From Streptomyces sp. A1277 (GTDB lineage: Bacteria > Actinomycetota > Actinomycetes > Streptomycetales > Streptomycetaceae), in assembly GCF_004795015.1 (NCBI RefSeq), contig NZ_SSBI01000038.1, forward strand, positions 1-64,000: a stretch of 64,000 bases of DNA. The letters are read 5' to 3'. Every line of letters begins with the position of its first letter. The first letter of the stretch is position 1. Shown one piece after another: positions 8,447 to 16,862 of the stretch. Under the pieces are notes generated by a model, which saw only the letters and a program-made list of their open reading frames with translations, did no database searches and had not been told where the DNA came from. A program made the translations under genes and the position numbers.

Positions 8447-11041
8447 TCAGAACATGCTGAGCAGTTCCTCCACCGAGCGCTCGGCGGCCGGCCGGCCGTC
8501 GGGCAGCGGCAGTTCGAACCAGACCGTCTTGCCGCGCGGGGTGCGCCTGGCCCCCCAGGCCGCGCTGAGGAGCCCGACCAGCTGGAGGCCGCGCCCGCCC
8601 TCGTCCGTGTCGCGGGCCCGCCGGCGCCGGGGCTGGACGAGACCGGCGTCCCACACCTCGCAGACCAGGGTGCGGTCGCGCAGCAGCCGGAGCCTGATCT
8701 CCCCCTCGCCGTACCGCAGGGCGTTGGTGACCAGCTCGCTGACGAGCAGTTCGGTGGTGTCCACCAGTTCGTCCAGGCCCCAGGCGGTCAGCTGGTCGCG
8801 GGCCAGCTCGCGGGCGCGGCCGACCGAGCGGGGCTCGCGGGGCAGCCGCCAGTCGCCGACGGCCTCGGTGGGCAGCCCCTGGATGCGGGCCATCAGCAGG
8901 GCGATGTCGTCCTCGCCGTGCCGGGTGTGGAGCGAGGTCAGGACGCGGTCGCAGACGTCCTCAAGGGGGCGCTCGGGTTCGACCAGGGCGGTGCGGAGTG
9001 CGGCCAGGCCCTCGTCCAGCGGGTGGTCGCGCGACTCGACGAGACCGTCGGTGTAGAGGGCGAGCAGGGCGCCCTCCTTCAGCTCGACCTCGACCTCCTC
9101 GAAGGGTTCGCCGCCGACGCCGAGCGGCATCCCGGGGGGTACGTCGAGGAGCAGCGCGGCCTCGCCCGGCTCGACCACGACGGGCGGCAGGTGGCCGGCG
9201 TTGGCGAAGGTGCAGCGCCGGGTGACCGGGTCGTAGACGGCGTACACGCAGGTCGCGAGGTACACCTCGGAGAGGTCGGCCTCGCGGGACTTGTGGGCGG
9301 CGCGCGCGGGCCACTGGGCGCCCCCGCCGCCGTCGGACGCGGAGGCGCCGCCGGGGGCGCCGAGCCCCCGGGCGACCTCGTCGAGCGCGGACAGCACCTC
9401 GGCGGGCTCCAGGTCGAGCAGGGCCAGGGTGCGGACGGCGGTGCGCAGTTCGCCCATGGCCACGGCGGCGCGCAGCCCGCGGCCCATCACGTCGCCGACG
9501 ACGAGGGCGGTGCGGTGCCCGGGCAGCTCGATCACGTCGAACCAGTCGCCGCCCACCTCGGTCGCGGTGTTGCCCGGCAGATAGCGGCAGGCGATGTCGA
9601 GCCCGGCGGCCTCGGGGTCGCCGGGGGGCAGCAGGCTGCGCTGGAGGATCAGGGCGCGTTCGTGCTCGCGGCGGTAGAGGCGGGCGTTGTCGATACAGAC
9701 GGCGGCGCGGGCGGCCAGCTCGGTGGCCAGGGCCCGGTCCCGGTCGTCGAACGGCTCGCTGCCCTTCGTACGGGAGAACCGGACGAGGCCGACCACGGTG
9801 TCGTGGGCGACCATCGGCACGGCGAGCGTGGACTGCACGAAGCCCCGGTCGTCGCCGGGCACGTCCGCCACCCGGCCGGTGCGCAGGGCGACGGCGCAGG
9901 GTGAGCCGAAGGGGTAGCGGTGCACGGCGCCCAGCGCGGGGGGCCCGGCGGCGGCGCCCGGCGGTCCGGAGTCGGGCGCGGCGGGGGCGGGCAGGGCGTC
10001 CGACACGGCGCTGGCGAAGGCGACGCGGCGCAGTTCGGCGGAGCCGCCGACCGCTTCCTGCGGCAGCGGGCTCCAGCTGCCGGGCGCCGCCTCCTCGCCG
10101 GTGAGGAGGGCCTGGTGGAGGTCGACGGACGCGAGGTCGCAGAAGACGGGGACGGCGACGTCGAGGAGCTCACGGGCGGTGGTCTCCAGGTCCAGGGAGT
10201 TGCCGATGCGGGCGCTCGCCTCGTTGAGCAGGGCGAGGTTGCGGCGGGCGCTGGCGGCCTCGCGTGCGGCCATGTGGCGCCGGGTCACGTCGGTGGCGAG
10301 TCCGGCGATGCCGATGGGGCGGCCCGATCCGCTGTGCACCCGGTAGAGGTTCATCGACCAGTGGCGGCGCTCGGTGTCGCCCGGGGCCATGCCGACGAGC
10401 TGGAGGTCGGTGACGGAGTTGCCCGTCTCCAGGACCCGTTCGAGCGTGGCCGTCAGGCGGTCCGCCTCCGCGCCCGTGAGGTAGTCGCCGACGGTGCGGC
10501 CGCGGTGGTCGTCGGCCCGGCCGCCGAAGACGGTGGCGAACCGCTCGTTGGCCCGTACGACGGTGAGGTCGGTGCCGAAGAGGACGAAGCCGAAAGGAGA
10601 TTGGCCGAATATCGCCTGCGAGGCGGCGAGATCCGTCTCGATCCGGCGCAGTGCGCGGACGTCCACGACGATGCAGACCGCCGCCCGCTCGCCCGTGGCG
10701 GTCTCACTGGGCATCACATAGATCTCGGCGAGCCCGTGCATCCCGCCCTCGCCGGGCATCCGGAAGGGAACGAGGCCCGTCCACTCCTTGCCGTCGAGCA
10801 CCTCGCCGACCCGGCGGCGGCCCTCGCGGCGCACCTCCCCGGGCAGGAACGCCTCGACCGGGTCCTTGCCCACCGCCTGGTGCGCGGCAACGCCGAAGAG
10901 ACCGGCGGCCCGGCGGCTCCACTGCTCGATCAGGCCGTCCGGCCCGATCGAGAAGGAGGCGACTTTGATGTAGTCGTAGATCGAGCCGGGCGGACTGCTC
11001 TGCCACACGACGTCGCCCGCTGTCCCAGGTATTTCGCTCAC
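8447..11041 (-). CDS. SpoIIE-family protein phosphatase with PAS, GAF and HATPase domains
   Basis: 864 residues, multidomain. Two PAS-like domains lie in about 20-250 (IYDYIKVASFSIGPDGLIEQWS; IFGQSPFGFVLFGTDL), a GAF domain in about 270-460, a PP2C/SpoIIE phosphatase in about 470-690 (GGDWFDVIELPG, VVGDVMGRGL, TDGLVESRD with metal-binding Asp residues), and a C-terminal HATPase of the RsbW type (ELLVSELVTNALRYG; GGRGLQLVGLL). Such proteins control sigma-factor partner switching by dephosphorylating anti-anti-sigma factors, and here the anti-sigma kinase-like domain is fused. It is cytosolic; the PAS/GAF parts sense an unknown cue. A small related HATPase gene lies just upstream. Confidence 0.92.
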   Translation of the reverse strand: MSEIPGTAGDVVWQSSPPGSIYDYIKVASFSIGPDGLIEQWSRRAAGLFGVAAHQAVGKDPVEAFLPGEVRREGRRRVGEVLDGKEWTGLVPFRMPGEGGMHGLAEIYVMPSETATGERAAVCIVVDVRALRRIETDLAASQAIFGQSPFGFVLFGTDLTVVRANERFATVFGGRADDHRGRTVGDYLTGAEADRLTATLERVLETGNSVTDLQLVGMAPGDTERRHWSMNLYRVHSGSGRPIGIAGLATDVTRRHMAAREAASARRNLALLNEASARIGNSLDLETTARELLDVAVPVFCDLASVDLHQALLTGEEAAPGSWSPLPQEAVGGSAELRRVAFASAVSDALPAPAAPDSGPPGAAAGPPALGAVHRYPFGSPCAVALRTGRVADVPGDDRGFVQSTLAVPMVAHDTVVGLVRFSRTKGSEPFDDRDRALATELAARAAVCIDNARLYRREHERALILQRSLLPPGDPEAAGLDIACRYLPGNTATEVGGDWFDVIELPGHRTALVVGDVMGRGLRAAVAMGELRTAVRTLALLDLEPAEVLSALDEVARGLGAPGGASASDGGGGAQWPARAAHKSREADLSEVYLATCVYAVYDPVTRRCTFANAGHLPPVVVEPGEAALLLDVPPGMPLGVGGEPFEEVEVELKEGALLALYTDGLVESRDHPLDEGLAALRTALVEPERPLEDVCDRVLTSLHTRHGEDDIALLMARIQGLPTEAVGDWRLPREPRSVGRARELARDQLTAWGLDELVDTTELLVSELVTNALRYGEGEIRLRLLRDRTLVCEVWDAGLVQPRRRRARDTDEGGRGLQLVGLLSAAWGARRTPRGKTVWFELPLPDGRPAAERSVEELLSMF

Positions 11042-11201
11042 GCGACCGTCCCCTCCAGCTCACACACCGGACCGGTCATGCCCGCAGTATTCAGCACTAC
11101 GGCCCCGTCCGGCACGGCGTTCACGATCACAGCACGGTCTCAGTCCCTTTCAGCCAGGTTCTGCCCGACCTCCGGTGATCGCTGTGCGTCCCACCTCACT
11201 C

Positions 11202-11621
11202 CTAACCAGGCAGGGCCAGCTCGAACCACACCGTCTTGCCGCTCTTTCCCCGCCGGGTCCCCCAGCGCCGGGCCGCGCAGGCCACGAGTTGGAGCCCTCT
11301 GCCGCTCTCGTCCTCGGGCCCGGCCGCACGTTCGGTGGGCGGATCCGGAAGCGGATCGGAGACTTCCACCAGGAGTCCGGGGTGGGCGCCGGAGCGGTCC
11401 CCGTCGGGGTGGGAGCGCATGAGGCGGACCCCGATGGGACCGTCCGTGTAGCGCATGGAGTTGGTCACCAGCTCGCTGACCAGCAGAACCGCCTCGTCAC
11501 CGACGGCGGCGTCGAGCCCCCAGCAGCGCAGCGCGTCCTGCACGGCGTGCCGGGCGGTGCGCACGGCGCCGGGGACAGCCGGAAAGCTCCACTCGGCGCG
11601 GTCGCCTTCGGTATCGGTCAC
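11202..11621 (-). CDS. HATPase-domain regulatory protein (RsbW-like)
   Basis: 139 residues from the GTG at 11621, chosen because GGGAG lies eight bases upstream; a longer frame to 11681 lacks a ribosome site. Single histidine-kinase-like ATPase domain: N-box VSELVTNSMRYTDGPI, then the G-box ESGRGLQLVACAARRWG and the end segment KTVWFELALPG. Streptomyces have dozens of such stand-alone proteins, a few shown to be anti-sigma factors. The C-terminal portion closely resembles the end of the neighbouring SpoIIE protein (GRGLQLV, KTVWFEL), which suggests local duplication. The partner is unknown. Confidence 0.85.
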   Translation of the reverse strand: MTDTEGDRAEWSFPAVPGAVRTARHAVQDALRCWGLDAAVGDEAVLLVSELVTNSMRYTDGPIGVRLMRSHPDGDRSGAHPGLLVEVSDPLPDPPTERAAGPEDESGRGLQLVACAARRWGTRRGKSGKTVWFELALPG

Positions 11622-11850
11622 ACCGATCACTCCCAGGGCCTGCAACGGTGACGCCCTGCATGCGGGGGCTAAACAGCACATACCCGATATTCAGGTCGAA
11701 ATACCGCCGCCGTCGGCACGTGGGGCGTACGGGTGTACGGCGGTGCGCACGTACGGGTGCCCGGGAAGCGGGGGCGCACACGCGCGGCGCCGCACACCGC
11801 AGCACGGTCGCTCCGCCCGGGGGCGTGCGCCGCGCCCCGCGCCCCCGTGC

Positions 11851-12255
<405 letters not shown>

Positions 12256-12339
12256 GACGGGGAGCGTAATGCCCCACCCCCGGGGCCCCTGAAAGAGCCC
12301 ACGGGTGGTCAGACCCCTAGCGGGTAACGCACCGGCGCA

Positions 12340-12522
12340 CTAGGGGCGGGCGGCCTGCCCTATGCGTTCCACCCAGTAGAGCTGTTTGTGGCCGCGGTCC
12401 TGCAACTTGTCGGCCGTCCGCCGGGCCTCGTCCTGCGTGGCATACCTGCCCACGCGGTAGCGGTTGCCGTTGTCGTCCTGCCGTATCACCAGCCACGGGA
12501 GCACGGCACCGCTGTCACTCAT
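12340..12522 (-). CDS. Small SPOR-domain-like protein (60 aa)
   Basis: The ATG at 12522 has GGGAG nine bases upstream; a longer in-frame start at 12699 would add an unrelated leader across a promoter-like region, so it is not used. The 60 residues begin MSDSGAVLPWLVIRQDDNG and contain NRYRVGRYATQDEARRTADKL and GHKQLYWVERI, a single SPOR-like fold unit. SPOR domains bind denuded peptidoglycan glycans, but this one has no signal peptide or membrane anchor, so its role inside the cell is unclear. Proteins of this size and sequence are widespread in Streptomyces. Confidence 0.8.
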   Translation of the reverse strand: MSDSGAVLPWLVIRQDDNGNRYRVGRYATQDEARRTADKLQDRGHKQLYWVERIGQAARP

Positions 12523-12682
12523 CGTGTTTCTCCCGAGCATCGCGCCCCTCCCCTGAACGACGTGCACGCTTCTAAGGAACCCCAGGAAACCCCAGTACGC
12601 ATATGCCCGAGCGTACGCCTGACCTTCACTCAACGCATACGTCTTTGCACAAAGAGGCACCGATCCGGCCAGGAACGGGTCA

Positions 12683-12724
12683 ACGCCCTGGGGGCGCATC
12701 CAGCTGGATGCGCCCCCAGGGCGT
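12683..12724 (-). terminator. 42-bp perfect palindrome, probable terminator of the GntR gene
   Basis: Two 21-base arms meet at AGCT with no mismatch and no loop. It lies 88 bases downstream of the GntR stop and well upstream of the SPOR-like gene start. No T-run follows. Confidence 0.65.
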
Positions 12725-12811
12725 CACAGAAGCACCCGCCGCCGCCTACGGCATCACGCGCAGGAGCGGAACATGACAATCGGGCGCAGGTGCCCGCCCG
12801 CCCGGCGGCGG

Positions 12812-13564
12812 TCACCTCACGGGCAGCCGGTAACCGACCCGGTAGCGGTCGGCCGGCACCACCACGTCGGCGGTCTCGACGGGCCGGCCCGATGCGTAGA
12901 AGGTCCGCTCGACCACCATCACCACATGGCCCGGCACACCGCCCAGCGCCAGGAGCTCCTCCGCCAGCCCCGGGCGCGCGCCGACCTGCTCGGCCACGTT
13001 GTCCACGACGACGTCGATGGCGGCCATGCGCTCGACCACCCCGCAGCCGCCCAACGGGCCCTCCTCCGGCAGCATCACCGGCGTGCGCCCCGTGATCACA
13101 AGGGGCTCCCAGGAGGTGGAGAGCATCATCGGCTCGCCCGCCTCCCGGAACACGTAGCGCGTACGCATCACGCGGTCGCCCGGTTCGATCCCGAGCCGCT
13201 CGGCGATCTCGGGGCTCGCGCCCTCCTGTTCACTCCTCGACTCCCAGGTCCCCCGCGCCCCCTCCGCCGACTGCTCCTGCCGGAACGGGCCCGCGCCCGC
13301 GTCGGGCCGGAAGCCGGAGCGCTCGATCATGCGCGGGACCGGGCGCTCGCGCACATACGTACCGGATCCGGACCGGCCCTCGACCAGGCCCTCGGCCATC
13401 AGGACCTTGCGCGCCTCCAGCGCGACGGTGTCCGAGACCCCGTACTCCTCGCGGATGCGCGCCTGCGAGGGCAGGCGCGTGTGCGGCGGCAGCGAACCGT
13501 TGACGATCTTCTCTCTCAGATCGCTCGCCACGCGCAGATAGGCGGGCCGCTCACCGAAAGCCAC
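12812..13564 (-). CDS. GntR-family regulator with UTRA (HutC-type) ligand domain
   Basis: 250 residues from the GTG at 13564, which has GGGGAG six bases upstream; the longer frame adds residues over a palindrome. The N-terminal winged helix (about 5-70) shows PAYLRVASDLREKIVNGSLPPHTRLPSQ and the recognition helix region GVSDTVALEARKVLMAEGLV. The C-terminal UTRA domain (about 95-245) has GDRVMRTRYVF and the ending VVVPADRYRVGYRLPV. UTRA domains bind small metabolites such as sugars or amino acids. It is transcribed alone; a TGCGAC inverted repeat in its own promoter (13592-13606) is a candidate autoregulatory site. Targets are unknown. Confidence 0.88.
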   Translation of the reverse strand: MAFGERPAYLRVASDLREKIVNGSLPPHTRLPSQARIREEYGVSDTVALEARKVLMAEGLVEGRSGSGTYVRERPVPRMIERSGFRPDAGAGPFRQEQSAEGARGTWESRSEQEGASPEIAERLGIEPGDRVMRTRYVFREAGEPMMLSTSWEPLVITGRTPVMLPEEGPLGGCGVVERMAAIDVVVDNVAEQVGARPGLAEELLALGGVPGHVVMVVERTFYASGRPVETADVVVPADRYRVGYRLPVR

Positions 13565-13591
13565 AGGCCACTCCCCAAGAGGTTGACAGAC

Positions 13592-13606
13592 TGCGACAGC
13601 GTCGCA
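13592..13606. promoter_or_regulatory. Palindrome upstream of the GntR gene
   Basis: TGCGAC-AGC-GTCGCA, perfect 6-bp arms, 28 bases upstream of the GTG start. A second inverted repeat, TCACT-CGA-AGTGA, lies at 13643-13655. Either could be the regulator's own operator. Confidence 0.4.
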
Positions 13607-13693
13607 ACCGTGGGTTCCGGACCGCAAGCGCAGGCCACAGTTTCACTCGAAGTGATGACATTGGGCGGGCCTGCGCATATCCCGCCACAAGCC

Positions 13694-13729
13694 CCGAGGG
13701 GCGGCCGCGCGAGCGCGGCCGCCCCTCGG
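13694..13729 (-). terminator. Hairpin downstream of the small secreted protein gene
   Basis: Perfect 17-bp arms with a 2-base GA centre, 17 bases after the stop of the minus-strand gene. Confidence 0.7.
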
Positions 13730-13745
13730 TCGTGCCTGCGCCCGG

Positions 13746-14072
13746 TCACCAGTCGACGGTCTCCGACCAGACGGACTGGATGGAGCCCGGGCCCCACGGG
13801 TTGGCGGCGACGGACGCCTGGCCCACGGGGGCCCAGTCGCCGAGGACGATGCGCTGCGGAAGCCGGGGGTCCAGCGCGTTGAGCACCGCGTGGATCCGGT
13901 GGTGCCCGGTCCCGCCGGTGCACAGGCTGGAGATCGTGCTGCCCGCACCGCTCCCGTAGGAGACCGTGCAGTCGGTCGGCGCCGCCTGGGCGGAGGGGGC
14001 CGAGGTCAGCATCGCGCCGACGGCGGCCATGGCAACGGCTGCGGTACCGATCACACTGCGCTTCCCGAACAT
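13746..14072 (-). CDS. Small secreted protein of unknown function
   Basis: 108 residues. A Sec signal peptide with basic start MFGKRS, hydrophobic core and an AQA-A cleavage site near residue 30 leaves a mature chain of about 78 residues. The mature part has two cysteines (DCTVSYG and SLCTGG) that could form a disulphide, and an aromatic end (IQSVWSETVDW). I do not recognise a family. AGGAG lies four bases before the ATG. The leader carries two 15-bp direct repeats (14082-14096 and 14105-14119). Its place beside secreted chitin-active proteins hints at an extracellular role, but that is only context. Confidence 0.75.
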   Translation of the reverse strand: MFGKRSVIGTAAVAMAAVGAMLTSAPSAQAAPTDCTVSYGSGAGSTISSLCTGGTGHHRIHAVLNALDPRLPQRIVLGDWAPVGQASVAANPWGPGSIQSVWSETVDW

Positions 14073-14081
14073 GAGACTCCT

Positions 14082-14119
14082 TGGGTCCAGTGGTGGGTCA
14101 GTGATGGGTCCAGTGGTGG
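14082..14119. repeat. 15-bp direct repeats in the leader of the small secreted protein gene
   Basis: TGGGTCCAGTGGTGG occurs exactly at 14082-14096 and 14105-14119, a 23-bp period, immediately upstream of the ribosome site. It may be a protein-binding site. Confidence 0.6.
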
Positions 14120-14279
14120 AACTCGCCGCGATCCGCCGGACATCCGCTCGCGCCGGACATCCACTCGCGCCGCACGCATGACGTGTCGCGTTTACGACGT
14201 GTCAGATTCATGACACTTCCGGAGATCGCGTGAAGAATCCTCCACACATGTGCGCGTACTGACAAGAGCGTTGCCCATA

Positions 14280-14295
14280 TTTGGTCCAGTCCAAT
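14280..14295. promoter_or_regulatory. DasR-like (dre-like) site upstream of the M4 metalloprotease
   Basis: TTGGTCCAGTCCAA at 14281-14294 is an interrupted palindrome that matches the DasR core TGGTCTAGACCA at 10 of 12 positions. It lies about 205 bp before the protease start. The rest of the 14073-14498 interval shows no other clear gene. Confidence 0.45.
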
Positions 14296-14498
14296 CGGGG
14301 CGGCTTCACGCCAGAGGGACCGCGCGTAGGGAAACCCCTCAGCATTCGCGCAGTGCCTGGCAGCCGTGCCGGCCCGCTCCCCACACTCGTGCGTCGGCAT
14401 CGCTCCCCACCGGGGCGACCCACCGCGCCGCCGCCCCACCACCCCACGGGCCGGCGGCCGGACCCCCCTGTACGAGGTGAAAGGACACCCCCGTTCCT

Positions 14499-16679
14499 AT
14501 GTACATACGAAGAGCCGCGAGGCTTCTGACGGCCACTGTGGCCTGTGCGTGTGCTTCCGCCATCGCCCTGCCCGCGGCGACGGCCGCCCCGGCGCCGCCC
14601 GCCCCCTCCCCGGCCGCGGGCCCCCACGCCTTCGCCCCCGCCCCGTACACGACGCAGCCCTCGGCCGCCGTCCGCAAGGACGTGGAGGCCGACGCGGAGA
14701 AGGCCCTGGCGGCCCACGGGCAGGCCGCGCACCGCAGCGGCTCCGACTCCTTCACCGTCAGGAACCTGGTGGTCGACCGGGACGGCTCCGCCTCCGTACG
14801 GTTCGACCGGACGTACAAGGGCCTGCCGGCGTACGGCGGCGACGTCGTCGTACGGCTGAAGCAGAACGGCGCCTACGAGTCGCTGACCACGGCGGCGCGG
14901 GCCACGCCCTCGGTGTCCACCACGCCCGAACTCGCCGCGCCCCGCGCCTCCCAGCTCTCCAGGAAGGCGTTCCGGGGCTCGGTCGACGCGGTCTCCGCGC
15001 CGAGTCTGGCGGTCCAGCTGGACGGGGACGACGCCACCCTGGTCTGGGAGACCGTGGTCAGCGGGGTGCGCGCCGACCAGACCCCGAGCAGGCTGCACGT
15101 CCTGGTGGACGCGCGCTCCGGCGAGGTCGTCCGCACCAGCGACGAGGTGAGCACCTTCGCGGCCTCCGGCGACGGCGCCCCGGCCCGGACGGCCACCGCG
15201 GCGAAGGCCCAGGTCACAGCGCGGTCCGCCGCCGCCACCGCGGGCACCGGCCGCACCATCTACAGCGGGCAGGTGCCGCTCGACGTCACGCAGACCGGCG
15301 GCGGGTACGCCCTCCAGGACCCGTCGCACGGCAACGGCTACACCACCAACCTCAACCACGCCACCAGCGGCACCGGCTCCGTCTTCACCAGCTCGACCGG
15401 CACCTTCGGCACCGGCTCCGCGAGCGACCCCGCGTCGGCCGGCGCAGACGCCCACTACGGGGCGGCGATGACGTTCGACTACTTCAAGACCGCCCACGGC
15501 CGCAACGGCATCTTCGGCGACGGCCGGGGCGTGCCCTCGCGGACCCACTACGGCAACGCGTACGTGAACGCCTTCTGGGACGGCAGCCAGATGACGTACG
15601 GGGACGGCCAGGGCAACCAGCGCCCGCTGGTCGAACTCGACGTCGCCGGGCACGAGATGGCGCACGGCGTGAGCGGCGCGCTCACCGGCTGGGACGAGAC
15701 CGGTGAGACCGGCGGCATGAACGAGGGCACCAGCGACATCTTCGGCACGCTGGTGGAGTTCTACGCCAACAGCCCGGTCGACAAGCCCGACTACACGATG
15801 GGCGAGCTGATCAACATCAGCGGCAACAACCAGCCGCTGCGCTGGATGAACCAGCCCTCGCTGGACGGCTCGTCGCCCGACTGCTGGAACAGCAACAACG
15901 GCAGCCTCGACCCGCACTACTCCATGGGCCCGCTGAACCACTGGTTCTTCCTGGCGGCCGTCGGCAGCGGCAACCACGGCTACGGCAACAGCCCGACCTG
16001 CAACAACTCCACGGTCAACGGGATCGGCAACGACAAGGCAGGAAAGATCTGGTTCAAGGCGCTGGCCTCGTACGCCAACAGCCGGGAGAACTACCACCAG
16101 GCCCGCATCGACTCGCTGAAGGCGGCAGCCGACCTCTACGGCGCCCACTGCACCGAGTACAACACCATCGACGCGGCCTGGGCGGCGGTCAGCGTCACCG
16201 GCGCGGACCCGGTCCCCGGCACCTGCGGGAGCCAGCCCGGTTCGCCCTCGGTGACCAACCCCGGCAACCAGACGAGCGCCGTCGGTTCCGCCGTCAACCT
16301 GCAGATCCAGGCGAGCGACCCGGGCGGCCAGGCCCTCACCTACAGCGCGAGCGGCCTGCCCGCGGGCCTGTCGATCAACTCCTCCACCGGCCGCGTCACC
16401 GGCACCCCGACCACCGCGGGCACCTCGGCCGTGACCGTCACCGCGAAGAACGCCGCCAACGCCACGGGCACGGCCGCCTTCACCTGGACCGTCACCGGCG
16501 GCGGCAACCCGCCGGAGGGCTGCGGCAACCTGCCGGCCTGGAACGCGACCACCGGCTACGCACCGGGCGACCGGGTCTCGTTCAACGGCCACACCTACAC
16601 CTCGCAGTGGTACTCGACCGGCGCGGAACCGGGCGCCCCGGGCTCCTGGGCGGTCTGGACGGACGCCGGCCCCTGCTGA
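14499..16679 (+). CDS. Secreted M4 (thermolysin-family) metallopeptidase with Ig-like and CBM5/12 domains
   Basis: 726 residues. A signal peptide (about 1-29) is followed by an FTP/PepSY-type propeptide (about 50-240), then the catalytic domain (about 255-570). The zinc motif is HEMAH at 385-389, with the third ligand Glu409 in GGMNEGTSDIFG, and the active-site histidine region DPHYSMGPLNHW. A putative Ig (He_PIG-like) domain lies at about 580-660 (NQTSAVGSAVNLQIQ; GTPTTAGTSAVTVTA). A C-terminal CBM5/12-type domain follows at about 670-726 (AWNATTGYAPGDRVSFNG, WAVWTDAGPC). It should degrade extracellular protein, probably anchored to chitin. The ATG at 14499 follows a GAAAGGA segment at rather long spacing. 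Confidence 0.93.
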   Translation: MYIRRAARLLTATVACACASAIALPAATAAPAPPAPSPAAGPHAFAPAPYTTQPSAAVRKDVEADAEKALAAHGQAAHRSGSDSFTVRNLVVDRDGSASVRFDRTYKGLPAYGGDVVVRLKQNGAYESLTTAARATPSVSTTPELAAPRASQLSRKAFRGSVDAVSAPSLAVQLDGDDATLVWETVVSGVRADQTPSRLHVLVDARSGEVVRTSDEVSTFAASGDGAPARTATAAKAQVTARSAAATAGTGRTIYSGQVPLDVTQTGGGYALQDPSHGNGYTTNLNHATSGTGSVFTSSTGTFGTGSASDPASAGADAHYGAAMTFDYFKTAHGRNGIFGDGRGVPSRTHYGNAYVNAFWDGSQMTYGDGQGNQRPLVELDVAGHEMAHGVSGALTGWDETGETGGMNEGTSDIFGTLVEFYANSPVDKPDYTMGELINISGNNQPLRWMNQPSLDGSSPDCWNSNNGSLDPHYSMGPLNHWFFLAAVGSGNHGYGNSPTCNNSTVNGIGNDKAGKIWFKALASYANSRENYHQARIDSLKAAADLYGAHCTEYNTIDAAWAAVSVTGADPVPGTCGSQPGSPSVTNPGNQTSAVGSAVNLQIQASDPGGQALTYSASGLPAGLSINSSTGRVTGTPTTAGTSAVTVTAKNAANATGTAAFTWTVTGGGNPPEGCGNLPAWNATTGYAPGDRVSFNGHTYTSQWYSTGAEPGAPGSWAVWTDAGPC

Positions 16680-16704
16680 CCCCTTGAGCACCTGACGTCG
16701 GACC

Positions 16705-16742
16705 ACCGGTCACGGCGCGCGCCCTGTCGCGCCGTGACCGGT
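16705..16742 (+). terminator. Terminator of the metalloprotease gene
   Basis: Perfect 15-bp arms with an 8-base loop, 26 bases after the stop. Confidence 0.75.
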
Positions 16743-16766
16743 CAACGTGTGCGCGGGAGGGCGCCG

Positions 16767-16795
16767 TTGACCCCGTCCCCGCCCGGTCCTACATT
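16767..16795 (+). promoter_or_regulatory. Vegetative-type promoter of the LAL regulator
   Basis: TTGACC (16767-16772) and TACATT (16790-16795) are separated by 17 bases. It places the transcript start near 16802, which rules out the in-frame start at 16734 and supports 16863. Confidence 0.6.
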
Positions 16796-16862
16796 CGGTC
16801 GGTCATGGGCGGGCCCTGCTGCACGGGCAGCGGGGAAGAAGGCTGCGCGCAGAGGGGCCCCG

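Noticed and set aside
16734..16862. Upstream extension of the LAL regulator
   Set aside because: The promoter-like sequence at 16767-16795 lies inside it, so the ATG at 16863 is preferred.
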